Part shown: piece after piece, positions 12,843 through 25,105 of the stretch
Layout of the letters: every line of letters starts with the position of its first letter
How positions within the stretch are numbered: position 1 is the stretch's first letter
NCBI GenBank assembly: GCA_001584585.1
Contig: LSYV01000068.1
Location: forward strand, 416,128 to 480,127
Direction of reading: 5' to 3'
Origin: Gonium pectorale
Lineage: Eukaryota > Chlorophyta > Chlorophyceae > Chlamydomonadales > Volvocaceae
Length of the DNA: 64,000 nucleotides
The notes under the pieces: generated by a model
Databases searched by the model: none
What the model was told of the DNA's origin: nothing
Seen by the model: only the letters and a program-made list of their open reading frames with translations
Made by a program: the position numbers and the translations under genes

Positions 12843-15800
12843 GGCGAATATGTTTGTCGCGTTTGGGGGCACAAGCTTGCTGCTGGGCAGCGGACACGGG
12901 GCGGCCTGAGCTGCCAGCCCGAAGTTTGTGCATCAGCTATGTGTTGGGCGCAAGGCGGGTAGGGCCACCGTGGTAGGCCCACTAGAGAGGTTACATGCGC
13001 ATCCTCGTGCGACGGGCGCGGCACACCACGCTCCTGGAGGCGAGCGCAAGGTGGCACTGCATATGTCAAAGCCGGCGTCCTTGCTTGAATTGGGCACATG
13101 TTCGAAGCAGCACGTTGCTACGGCGCGCGAATAGGTGTTTGCTTTGGTCAGGGAGGTATTGGAGCAAGCCAGCGCTGTCTCCACCCCAGATCCGTGACCC
13201 AGGCGGCTTTGAAAACCGACCTTGGCTATCTATCGTCGGTTACCTATTGGTTGAAATGTCGCAATATCCAGAGGCGTCCCACCGTGCATCGCCACAGTCT
13301 TTGGGGTAAAGGCGTGACCCCTTGCTTGATTGCCTTTGATGTCGGATTGGTAACCCGTCATACCCGTCTTCCTGGAGTGTGTACGTGGGGGCACATGCGG
13401 CAGTTGCCGTCCGCGGCTTTATCCTCTGCGAACTGCAGCCAACCACGCCGGGGTCATTACCTTGCTATCAGGCGCGGCATGTGCACCCCCTTGGACCCGT
13501 GATCGTGTTAGTGCGGCTGCCTGGCCAGGCCATGCGAGGGCGATGACCCCTTGTGGGATGGGCTTAATTGGGCGGCATTGACATGTGCCTTTTTGTCCAT
13601 ACCTGACATGTGATGCTGTTCCATCATCAGGACCAGGTCGCACAGAAGGACGAGCGCTTTGTGGGTTCGGAGACGGTGTCACCGGCCGAATGTGCAGTTG
13701 CGCGGTTGAACTATCTGCGTTCTCTTATGTCTCGCTGATCCACTGCAAATAACCATAGTTGGCAGCCGTTCGGATCGAGATATCGCGCTTCCCGCAGCGC
13801 ATGTGTCCGTTCATGTCTCTGAAGCCGCCCCCGCATGCTTGCTGGTGCAGGCTCGCTTCCGTAGCAGCCTGTCCTGGCCTGGCCTGGCCTGCTGCGGATG
13901 AGCCGCTAAGCTGCAGCCGACTGCGAGCCTGGGAAGAGGCGGGCGGTGTCGTGTACTTGTTTTGGGGGGCCGAAATACATGACACGTCCCCTACCGCCTG
14001 ACAGCTAGGCAGGGACCCGCACCAGGATGAAAATAACACAGCAAGTCGTGCCCGTGCGTGGTGACCGACCCATGGGTCACTCTGCCGGGTCAGAGCGAAT
14101 GCACAGCATGAAATGCAGGACCTTGCGGACAGGGATGCCATCCATGAGGGCACTGCGCCTGCATGCTACAACATGCCGTCGAGTGGAATGCCCGATGCCA
14201 TCCGGCACAGTAGGGGCATGAAGGGATGCTTGAGGTGTCTCCGCTAGCTGCGTAAGAGGCAGACGCCACAAGGCGCACGAGTCGGGTATCGCCCCTGCAC
14301 ACGCATTGCCGCATGCAACGCTTCATTTCCAGCACTTATACCGTATGGCCTGTGGGTGTGCTCCAAACGCACAGGCTACACCCGGCACCATACACATTCT
14401 GTCCATCTGCTAGGAGTGGGGCGGCCGAACACCGCAAGGGACGGGCAGCAGACTGCTTTAATACCAGATGCTTCTCCTTACAAATGACATACGCCGACGT
14501 CGACGCCGACGTCGAAATGACGATGCTGAAACAGTCCGTGTTTGACGCATGTCGTTCTAAAGGCGGCTCTCCGTCGGGCGTCAGCTAAACGGCTGTAAGA
14601 AGAAACATCGCACTGGAACGCCCCTACAAAGGTAATGCACGCCATGCACGAAACGTCCTGGCACCAGCTCATAACCCGTGTGAACCTTGCGCTGGGGCCT
14701 CGTCTGTAACCTGTCCGTCCTCCCAACGCCAGAGGAAGGAGCGGAGATGCGAACCATTGACCTACGAAACCCACGGTAACGACATCCCGTGAATGTCATC
14801 CAACATCCCGCATTTCTGATACGCTGCACTTTCGCAATCATGCGACACAGCTACGCACCTATTGCCGAGGAGGTCTGCACACCTCCGTATATGAATCATG
14901 CGGAAACAATGTGTACGGCAAATGAACACACTTCCACACGAGCACTGGTCGTGCGGTCCGTACGCTTCAGCCATCTCATGCACCTTTTGCGCACCATCAC
15001 CGCTAATCTGCACCTAAGTTTTGCAGCATGCGCAGCCGCTGTGCATGTCGTACGCCGCTCGCAGCCGTGTCCAGTGCCGCGGCTGCTCTCGCGGCATCGC
15101 GTGAGCATGGACGCACGGGCTGGCAGCAGTAGCGCCCTGCTGGTGCGCCGCGATCGGTGGGACGGTGGGAGCGGAACGAAAGTAGGGAGGCAGGAGCAAG
15201 CAACACTACGACACTTGCACGAGTGAGGCTTGGCGGTGCCTTGGCGCTGGCGATGGGCTGGGTTGGAAGGCGGCATTGTCGCAGCACCGCCAGGCAGGGA
15301 AGGCGTCTCGCGCGCGAAGGTAGCTATGGTTGCGGGGGAGGGGGAGGNNNNNNNNNNNNNNNNNNNNNNNNNNNNNNNNNNNNNNNNNNNNNNNNNNNNN
15401 NNNNNNNNNNNNNNNNNNNNNNNNNNNNNNNNNNNNNNNNNNNNNNNNNNNNNNNNNNNNNNNNNNNNNNNNNNNNNNNNNNNNNNNNNNNNNNNNNNNN
15501 NNNNNNNNNNNNNNNNNNNNNNNNNNNNNNNNNNNNNNNNNNNNNNNNNNNNNNNNNNNNNNNNNNNNNNNNNNNNNNNNNNNNNNNNNNNNNNNNNNNN
15601 NNNNNNNNNNNNNNNNNNNNNNNNNNNNNNNNNNNNNNNNNNNNNNNNNTGCGGGGGAGGGGGAGGGCACGGAGGGGGAGGGCGGCACCCTCCAGGTGCC
15701 CACCCTACAGGCCCCCTGCACAACCAACTCCTCCGAACCCAGAACCCCACACGCCCCGCCCATGGTTCCGCTGGTCGGCCCGCGACGTCCTGCGGTTCGG

Positions 15801-15937
15801 CCGTCCGCGCCTCTCCGCATTCTCACACTGTGTCACTCCCACTCCATAGTCCACACCAGGCCCAGATCCAGGCCCCCACCCCCGATCCGCAACCCACCTC
15901 GCGAACACAGCTAAACCTCATCCTCTTCTTGGGCTGC
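12843..15937. other. Gene-poor region with assembly gap
   Basis: No exon chain was recognised between the M8-like stop codon and the next gene. It holds small direct repeats (CCTGGCCTGG near 13874) and a palindromic CGACGTCGACGCCGACGTCG near 14494. Confidence 0.5.
15348..15649. other. Assembly gap (about 300 Ns) flanked by the same repeat
   Basis: The sequence before the gap ends TTGCGGGGGAGGGGGAGG and the sequence after it begins TGCGGGGGAGGGGGAGG. The gap therefore probably spans an unresolved G-rich tandem repeat. Confidence 0.9.
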
Positions 15938-18707
15938 CTAGGCGGTCTCCACCGTCGTGGTGCCCTGCTCGGGCTCCGCAGCGCCCTCCACGAGCCTCGA
16001 GCTCAGTGAGGCGCCACCGGAGCCGATGGGGCCGGCGCCGTCGCCGCTGGCCCGGCCCACTGCCGGTCGCACAACCGAGCCAGGGGCGGTGCCCGGAGCG
16101 GCAACCGCGGCCGCATCTTCGGCCAGGCCCGGTACCGAACCCAAGCCAGCCTCGGCAGCCGCAGTGGCCTCACCCAGGCGGCGGCGCTTCTGCGTAGGAG
16201 CCGGCACGCAGGGAGGGTAGACATTAAGAGCAAATGTTTGGTGATGGCGCGCTCGAAGCCAACAGCATCAATGTCCCAGGTGCGCGGCTGAGAGAATAAT
16301 GAGGAGGATGGCAAAAGGGTCCAAGGGCCGGGGCATGGGGCGAAGAGGGGACCCAAGCAACAGAAGACCGGCCGGCATACAGCTACTCGATGCCCCTGTG
16401 AGCGATACACAGATGTCGTACACATTGAACGACGCAGGTGTTGAGGTGGGTTGGGTTCCCCGGGCCTATTGGAATCCCCGCAGCCAGCAAGGAAGCCCCA
16501 CGGACATGGGCGCTCCGAGCGGTGTCCTTCCCCCTACTGCCACCCCGGTCCCTTGGCCCGCGGCCTAGCCCGCCCCGCGCACCGCCGTCGTGGCCTCCTC
16601 GACGTTCCCCTCCGACTCCTCCAGCGGCCGCTTGCGAGCCAGGGCGGTGGCCCCCTCCCGCGCAGCCGTAGCCGCCTGGGTGGCGACAGAGGCGCCGCCG
16701 GGCGCGGCCTGGGCGGTAGGCGCCTGGACGGGGCACAGGGCGGGGCTGGCGTCAGATGTGTGCCTCCGTGCCGATCACATGCTGGCGCTGATGCAAGGGC
16801 GGGCAAGGCAGCAGGGGGCGTATCCTGTCGGTGCAGAGACAGAACGAGCTGCATCAGGGCCTGACAAGGCCATGAACCCTCATAAAGAATGCGAGGAGCC
16901 TGATGGACAGGAGCAAGGGCGGCTGCTGGATAAGAAAGCCCCGGCTATGTGTGCCGTGGCTTCTTGCGTAAAGGGCGGAATGCACAAACACGGACTGCGC
17001 GCAGTGGACACACACAAGCCGGTCTCACCTTCGGCTGCCGCACCCCGACAGCCGCCGACCGGGTGGCCTCGGCCTCGTGTCTTGGTGGAGCCGACGCCAT
17101 CGCAGCCGCCAGCGCCGCCACAGCTGCTGTTGCGGCAGTCGCCGCGACCTCTGCCGCTGCCACAGCCCCCGCAAATGCACCCCCCTGCAGACGTTATACA
17201 GGGCACGCAGCAGGTCCTGCTTACGGGTGGTGATACGGGGAATGCAATGCAATGCAAGGGTGGACACAAAATAACATCGCAGGGCGCGGATGCAACTGAG
17301 CGAGGAGCTATCACTCATACTACACGGCAGTGCACGATAGCGCATAGCGGCTTGCCGTGACCTGCATTGGCTGGCGCCGTATGCACAGCCATAAAACATC
17401 AACTTGCGGCCCCACCGGTGGCTGCTGCGCGCCGCCGCCGGCCGCCGATCGTGCCTCCTGCACGGCCTTCAACGCCTCCACCATTGCCGCCGCCCCCGCC
17501 TTTGTCACCTCCGCAGCGGAGTGGAGCCTACCCAAAGCCGCAGTACCGCACACCTGCACAGGGCATCCAGGGCAGTTAGAAGGGCCCCGCCGCATCCAGG
17601 TACTCCGTTCCCCAGTGCCCAATGAGGACAGGGCTCCTGAGTCACTCGGCCTTATACACCGGCCTCGAGCCAGAGCTGCCGCCCGCCCCGCCCTGCCCAG
17701 CTGCCGTGCCGTCCGTTTCAGATTCCGGCACCAGAGGCGGTGTGGGGCTGGGTGGTCGTGGACTCGGGTGGCTGTGGCGGTCGGTCTGACGGTGCGGCGC
17801 CTGGGATACACGGTAACACACAGGCAGCGCTAACAGACAGTTATGCTCTATTGTTGTGTGTATCGTGTGTCCATTGTCTTATCGGTGGCTTGTGTCCCCA
17901 CCCACACCCGCCCGCCCGACCACCCGCTCGCCGCCAGCCACGGGGACGCAGCCATGTAGACTGTACGGCGGGACAGGTAGGGGGTAGCCCGGCAACAATG
18001 AAGTGCGTCCATCGCGTCGTTCTCCCAAGTCGAGGTCAGTAAACGTGCATGGAACCTACTTATGCCCGCAGGTGCCGTACGGAACATCGGCGCCCCTTGA
18101 GCAACAATGCGTACCATACACCACAAGGACCGCCACAAGCGCTTCTACTCTACACTGCCCCGTGACGCACCAACTCGGCGGCGCTCGACTCGGCATTGGC
18201 AGCCGCAACGGCCACAGCTGCCGCCGCCGGCGCGTCCCGAGCTGAGGCGTGCTGCTCCCGCGCCCCGGCACCACCGTCCACTCGGTACAGCCAGTCCGTT
18301 GCCATGGTGCCCGCTGCGAGAGATTTGACCGGGGAAGAGCATTCGTTCAACGGTACTCGACCGAGTTAACGAACAACAGCCAATGCGGGCTCCTCTTTGC
18401 GGTTGCCATCCCTCAATGGGTCACCAGAAACGTGCCAAGTGACCCGCTCTCACCCTCAGCGGACGGCCGCTCGCCTTGGGCAATCTTGCCCCAGTCCAGC
18501 GCCGTGGGGTTGAGAAAGGCCACTACCTGCGATGCACGAGAGGTGTACGGCGCGTCAACGCGGCCAGCTTAGATTGGCGACCGGGTTCCTATCAAGAGCC
18601 ACTCACCGTCCACATGTACAGCGCCGACTCTTTGGCGCTGCTGATATCCGGGCACCCATCCATGAAGGAGACCAGGTCCCGGTAGACCTCGTCGTAGTCC
18701 GGTGCAA
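15938..18707 (-). CDS. Ala-rich coiled-coil protein of unknown function, paralogue A (5' partial)
   Basis: Exons read on the minus strand: 18707-18607 (APDYDEVYRDLVSFMDGCPD and following), 18526-18454 (VVAFLNPTALDWGKIAQGE), 18313-18171, 17553-17416, 17184-17029, 16708-16583 and 16189-15938, ending in a TAG. Phases agree within the chain, but the step from 18171 to 17553 may hide another exon, and the start upstream of 18707 was not found. The first two exons look globular. The later ones are Ala/Glu/Arg-rich with a basic KRRRLGE motif in the last exon, which ends in TTTVETA. I recognise no family. The last four exons and their introns are duplicated at 22.4-23.9 kb, so this is a lineage-expanded family. 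It is probably real; the exact structure is tentative. Confidence 0.5.
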
Positions 18708-21700
18708 CTGCTGTGAGAGGGTCCAACCGACAAAGGATGGGTATGCGGACGTGAACTTATATGTATATACCAAGCCGGCCACACGGCAAGAGGGAGAGTG
18801 ACCTCAGTGCTCCGCACAGACAGCTCTGACAGATTGCCCCGCCCACCCCTCTGCTGAGAGCCATGCCTGCCCATGCAGTCAGTACGGTACAAGATGTCTG
18901 TCCGCGTCGTGCGCCCTTCGTGGGCACCTTCCGGCCATTCGTCATCTTTACCAGGCCGAAGAATATAGGGTAAGAACGACGAAAAACTCGCATTTCCGGC
19001 TTAGCCTGCGTTGTCCCGTCCCCTGCTGTTCGTCGCTTCGTCCCCACTGCCACACGGCGTCACAACCCCTTGGTGACCCCAACCCAATCACCCCCCGGAC
19101 CAGCGCCTGCCCCCCAGGTGCGTTCGGCAAAGCTGAGAGCAACAACCCGCGTAGTAATCAGAGCGACCGTAAGTGGGCGAATCGCGTAGGAGTGCAAGGG
19201 CGATGGGAGCCTGGGAATTGGGTCTGGTATGGGTGATACCCGGAGGCGTGCCCCACGACTTGCTACCGGGCGGAGGCTCGTCGGGTGCAAAGATCTCCCT
19301 TCTTGGCCAGCATGAATTCCATCTGCACCGCAGGGGCCGGCGAGCAGCGCGAGGTTGGCGTGAGGCCGCCAAGCCCATTGCTCAAGCCAGGACCCACCAT
19401 GCGCTTCCAGATGGCTGCAACCTTCCAGCTCTGGTAAGCTTGTTGCAGAATGCGTGCGCCGCCAAGCACAGCTTGCGCTCCTCCGTGCATGCGGTTGCCA
19501 ACCGCTTCGCGTCCACCCGGGTTCCACTCGGCGCCACGCCTGGTCCCCAACTTGCCAGCGCCATAACAGATCCAGCGGGAAAAAAATACAAGAATGCCAC
19601 ACATGTTATCAGATCCGGCTTCAAGCCAGCTACCCGCCTGGCCGGGTCACATCCGTGATTTTGTTTCCGCTAATGCCGTGAAGTTGGTTGCCGTACGAGG
19701 GGTGCTGCACCGGTCGGCCAAATTCAGACGTTAGGAGCGCGTTGGATGCGGCTATGCAAGCCGGTCCCGTGCATCCACGCGCCACGCCGAGCAAACCCCA
19801 ATTCGTACAATTCCGCAGTGCACTTCCGTAGTACACTTCCGTTTTCGCGCGCCAGCAATTGGCATCTCATGCTTGGTTACTTGAGCTTCCGCAGCTTCAG
19901 CCTAGTGGCATATTGTGTCTGAAAAAAAGGAACCAAAAACGGGGAAGGCAACCTCTACGGACGTACGCACCCAAGGGTGTGATGTTTCCAGCAGGGCGCC
20001 GAGTACAGGGCATGGCGGGCGAGGTATACATGTCTGTTCCCCGCGCCTGGATGGCAATGGCCACTTGGCAATGTCTGGTGTCTCGCCGGTGGCGACCGAC
20101 CCGTGGGCCACCTTTGCCTGGGAGTGCGGATGCAGGGCAGCAACGTGAGCCCTACCCGCGTGGCCGTAACGCGACGGGTAATGCCCACCTGACGACTCCG
20201 TCTTAGGCCTGTCATGGCAAACGGCCTGGTGTACAATTGGCCGCGCCCCTTGCCCCCGGTGCAATGCCGCGCTGTGTGATGTCGGGGCTCAGGGACTCTC
20301 CGAGCTGGCAGCGGCCCGAGAACTACGGCCCCTCGTCCAAGCGCGGCTGGAGAACCCATGGGTCGATATGCGAAATTTGCCGCGGTGTCTTTTGCCGGGT
20401 ACCGTGCGTTAGGCTCGTGAGCGGCACGTGTGGTTGCCTGCGCTCCTCACGTGCCGCGCTATTGCGGGACAGGCATGCAGCGCACAGCTGACGCGTCAGG
20501 ACCGCCAACGACAGGAAGTGCGAGGAACCGTCAGCAACAGCATTACAGCGTTTGGTACCAGGCAACGTCTGTGCACTCTATCTGTTGTACTGTACGCTAG
20601 ATACGGGGCTTCCAAAGATGGCAAGGAACGGGGGACATTGCTGCTCCGAGCCTAGGAGCTCTCTTCACCATTGCGAAGCCCATGCTGTAACGATCAGCCC
20701 ACGAGTATTATAATGCCTAGCACGCGAAGGCGCCACAAGACAGCGTCACCCAATAAGGCTACACCCAAAAGGACGCCGTGATGCGGATTCCCTACCGCAA
20801 TGGCATCCTTGGGCGATACGACGCGCATGACTACGAATGGCATTAGCTGTCGGCTGACCTGGCGACAGCCCTCACCCGTCACTTACTGTACCCTTTGCCA
20901 AGCTGCCGTCGTTGGTTGCAAGCCAACCGCCACAGGAGAGTGGCACACGGAAGTACAAATGCAACACATATACATACAGCCACTATGAAAGAGGGACCTG
21001 AATGAGTCAATGCCATTGCTTTGGCGTTATTTGTATCCGCCGCACTGCACACATTGGGCGCCCGAAGCCCTAAATGCGCGGTACAGAACCAGTTACTGAC
21101 GCGCCCCGGTCCCCGCGCCACAGCTTACGCAAGGAATGAGTCGGCCGTCTACATGCAACACTTTCATCTCGAGTTCCGGACCTCAGGAGCGTCCATGTAG
21201 AAATAACGAAAGCTGCAACGGAGGGACCCACTGCCGCTTTGTTCCGTGGTGCACCACACGCACCGGCTGTACACGGCAGACCCACATCCACACTGAGTGT
21301 GTGTGGTAGATATTGGTGGAGGGGTCTGCGCTGACAACGCGCGGCGCTTCCTGCGCCACACGCTGTGTTTTTCCTATCACGCACTCCAGCGCTCAGCATA
21401 CACCTCCATCAGCATGGAGCCTTATGTACAAATAATCGAATACAAGCATGACGCCGAGTGCGCCAAAAGCAAAGCCAGGATTTGCCGCTGGGCCTAGCCA
21501 TGCTGCCAGCACTGCGGCAATGCGTCGCAGGTATGGCATCATCGGTTGTACTTGAACACCAGTAAGGAGTCATCCTAGTACGCAACCAGCATCCAGGACC
21601 CAGTCATAAACCCGAATGCACCGCTCGCAGAGGTAGCAGGCCAGTGCAAACCTCATTGAGTTCACGAGGTGCAGTTGCGGCCCACCAGAAACGCTACCCC

Positions 21701-22404
21701 GTCTGGTGCGGCCGCGCCTTCTCTCCCGTTGGGGCCCCTGCCCACGCCCCGTCAGCTGCCGGAACGCAGCAGGCCAGACACCAAACGTAAAGACAGTCAG
21801 GCACGGTCGCACTAGGGAATCGGGCTAAAGCTGGGTCGTCTGTCCTAGGAAAGGAGCGATACGCATATAGCCTCATGCTATCACCTCTGCAACACGGCCA
21901 CTGGCGCTAATGCCCCTGGGCACCTTCCCACAAGCACGGCTGCCTGAACCAGCTTTGCCCCTCCGCCCCCGCCTCCACTGCCATGCTGGTAAGGCAGGTC
22001 CTGGAGGCGGGGAGGGCCCTCAAAGGGTTGACAGGGGAAGGCTCAGAAGCAATGTGTATGCATGGTCTCATAGGAACCGCGGCAGGCAGGCTGTCGTGCA
22101 CCATACCGCTTCCTATTGAGCCCCTGTGGCCAATGCCGAACCCAATCAAGAATGGGGTTCACGTGAACGCCAGGCGCCCACCCGCAAGGCGCCCACCCTA
22201 CAGGGCCCTCCACAACCAACTCCTCTGCATTGAAAACCTCACACGCCCCGCCGCTGCTTCTGGTAGTCAGCCCGCGCCGTCCTGCGGTACTATTCCCACA
22301 CCTCGCCTCCACTTATCACCTTGCAGCACTCCAAATCCGTCCGCAAAGATTATATTGAGGCGCACCCCGAACCGCAACACAGCTCGGCTTTCCACATGGG
22401 CTGC
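18708..22404. other. Gene-poor region
   Basis: No supported exon chain. Open frames on both strands near 19.1-19.7 kb are short and mutually overlapping. A degenerate dispersed repeat (near 19915-20040) lies here. The 5' end of paralogue A probably lies just above 18707. Confidence 0.45.
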
Positions 22405-23935
22405 CTAGGCGGTCTCCGCCATCGTGGTGCCCTCCTCGGGCTCCGCAGCGCCCTCCGTGCGCCCCGACATCAGCGAGGCGCCTCCGGAGCCGCCTGGGCC
22501 GGTACCCGCGCCGCTGGCCCCGCCTTCCGCCGAACCCGCCACCGAGCCAGGGGCGGTGCCCGTCGCGACATTCACGTCCGTCGGGCCAAGGGCCGAACCC
22601 GAGCCAGCCCCGGCAGCCGCAGTGCCCTCACCCAGGCGGCGGCGCTTCTGCGTGAGTACAAGGCACAAAGGACATACAGAGTTTAGGAACCGAGGTTTGA
22701 GAGGGCGGGCTTTTAGCTAACAGCATTCTCGCGACGAAAAATGAGGAACGAAGAAGGGTGAGGGGTGTCACTCAGCGGGGCGGGGCATGTGTTGGCAATT
22801 GAAGCCCAAGCAGCGGAACAGTTGCTGCACAGCAGGCTTCAATCCAAGTACTGGTATAGAAACTTCCCTGAGATGCGCTGACGCCGCGCGCAATGGACGA
22901 CGCATGCGCCGAGGTGGGTTGGGATCCATGGGCCCCCGGGGAACCCCTGCAGCCCATGGAAGGGGCCGCTCATGCACCAACCAGGGCCCGTCCCCTACTG
23001 CCCTTTGCCCAGCGCGCCCCGCGCACCGTGGTCGCGGCCTCCTCGGCCGCCTCGACGTCCTCGTTGGCCTCCTCCAGCGGCCGCTTGCGCACGAGCGCGG
23101 CGGCCCCCTCCCGCGCAGCCGTAGCCGCCTGGGTGGCGACAGAGGCGCCGCCGGGCGCGGCCTGGGCGGTAGGCGCCTGGACGGGGCACAGGGCGGGGTT
23201 GGCGTCAGATGTGTGCCTCCCTGCCGATCACATTCTGGCGCTTGTGCAAAGGCGGGCAAGGCAACAGGGGGCGTGTCCCACAGGTGTGGAGAACGAGCTG
23301 CAGGAGGGCCTGACAAGGCCACAAACAATGTACGGAGCCTAATGGGACACGTGTTTTGCTGAGAAGGACAAGCGCTGGCTGACTAGCTCGTTGCTGACTG
23401 CAAAAGCATAAAACAAATACAAGCCGGTCTCACCTGCGGCTGCCGCACGTCGCCGGCCGCCGACTGGGTCGTCTCGGCCTCGTTTAATGATGGGATTGAG
23501 TCCTTCGCAGCCGCCAGCACCTCCACTACCCCTGCGGCAACCGCTGCGACCTCTGCCGCTGCAGCAGCCGCTATAATAGCATCTCCCTGTGAAGGGCAAC
23601 CGAGGCCACACCGTGGGTACTGCTTAACGAGGGTCCGATGAGAACACAAGCAGTGGAGAATGCAACGCGAAGGTGCGAAGCGTGCTTTGAGCCGTGTACA
23701 AGCATGCATACCATACAGCGATGGCTCGCCATCAGTTGCCGTGGCCTGTTTTGGGCCGGTGGCTTTCGCAAAGGCACACACTACCAACACGTAGTCGCAC
23801 CGGTGACTGCTGCGTGCCGCCGGCCGCCGATCGTGCAGTCTTCATCGCCTCCACCATTGCCGCCGCCCGCGCAAGCATCGCCTCAGCTGCTGTGAGGAGC
23901 CCATCTCAAGCCGCAGTGCCGCACACCTGCACAGG
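22405..23935 (-). CDS. Unknown coiled-coil protein, paralogue B (possibly decayed)
   Basis: Exons homologous to the last four of paralogue A: about 23930-23815, 23586-23434, 23161-23027 and 22647-22405. The last three agree in phase and code for GDAIIAAAAAAEV and following, AAPGGASVATQAATAAREGA and following, and KRRRLGEGTAAAG ending in MAETA. Introns and the sequence after the stop codon are also duplicated. In the first exon the frame matching paralogue A meets a TGA (A has TTG there) six codons after the acceptor, so B may start later at an internal ATG or be a pseudogene. No equivalent of A's two globular exons (18707-18454) is visible upstream. Confidence 0.45.
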
Positions 23936-24319
23936 GCATGAAGAGGAGCTGAAAGGGGGATCATGGAAAATCTGGTATCAACTCGTATCAGGCAGTGGCT
24001 GCACTGCGTGAAGATCCCGAGGAGGAAATTACGGAGAAACCTGCAGAGAACGAGGCAGCCCGTGGGGAAGTTGTACTTGCCTCTGCCAGCATTGCAGCTG
24101 GAACCAGGGCCGTACCTGGTTCCAAACATCCAAAGTCTAGCTAAATTCGGCTCTGCACGCAGCCCTTCCCAAAGGAGGCATGTGCCGGAGTGGGTTGGGA
24201 TCGACGGGTCTTCGGGCCCCTCGCACCCAAAGAGGCAGCCCCATCGAACGGGCTGCTCGTGGATTGGGCAGTATCCGTCCCCTGCCTCCCCGGCCCCCTT
24301 CTCAGCCCGCCACGCGCAC

Positions 24320-24600
24320 CGTCGTCGCGGCCTCGTCGGCATCCTCGGCCGTCTCGGCATCCCCGGCATCCTCGGCCTCCTCCTCCAGCTGGCGCATGTG
24401 CACCAGAGCGGCGGCCTCCTCGCGCGCCGCGGCGGCCTGCTGGAGTGTCTCCACAACCCTCGCCCGCCGGTCAGCCGCCTCATACCGGCGGCTCTCCCGC
24501 TCCTCCCACATCTCCACCTCCGACAGCAGATCTTCAATCATGGCAACGTGCACCGCCGCCTGTGCGTCGCCCTCAAGCATGCGCGCGGTCAGCCGCAGGT
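24320..24600 (-). CDS. Third paralogous exon (C): coiled-coil segment
   Basis: A single long exon, open from about 24600 to the donor GTGCGC at 24319. It codes for a charged helical protein segment (MIEDLLSEVEMWEERESRRY, then Ala/Glu-rich) that ends DEAATT. Its end, the donor and the following intron sequence down to about 24180 match the corresponding exons of A (16583) and B (23027). The upstream part is unlike A or B. It could be the first exon of gene B or an independent partial copy. Confidence 0.4.
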
Positions 24601-25105
24601 CGGCCGGCCAGGGACTTGATCATGGCTGCGCGGCCGTGGTCCATTCCTGGAAGGATGGGGAGGGCAGAGGCCGGGTGAGGAAGCTTATACAGTCCGTGTG
24701 CAAACTACATGTGACTGAAAAGCATGGTACAATACGCGTCCATAAAAGAGCAGAGGGACTTGATTTGTGCGGCCGCGCCCGCGTGGAGCAGGTATGGCAG
24801 TTACCAGTGCCCGCACCCACCCACATTTGACAAGGGCCGTCTGACCATGCTCAACAGCTCTAGAGTTCAGCCCTTGCTCACATATGCCGATGCAGAACAT
24901 TGCAGCAGCCCGCAACATGCATTGCGTGCAACGTTGTTTGCCCGGTTGACAACTGGGCCTTTCCCTCGTACATGCGGGCCTTAAACGCTTATACATCCCT
25001 CGATGTTGTCCCTCTTGTTCACACTCCGCATCTCGACCTCCATCCCCTGCTGCTCGCTTCCGCTCACGCTCTCTCTTGAACCGCCCCTCTACTCCCCTTT
25101 CCCCC
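24601..25105. other. Intergenic stretch
   Basis: Lower-GC sequence between exon C and the end of the next gene. No motif recognised. Confidence 0.4.

Noticed and set aside
16566..16583. TAG after VRGAG as the C-terminus of paralogue A
   Set aside because: The GTGCGC donor just before it is conserved in all three copies and splices in phase to the KRRRLGE exon, so the stop is probably intronic.
19060..19658. Overlapping open frames on both strands near 19.3 kb
   Set aside because: No splice sites join them to neighbours, the two strands compete, and no domain or biased codon use supports either.
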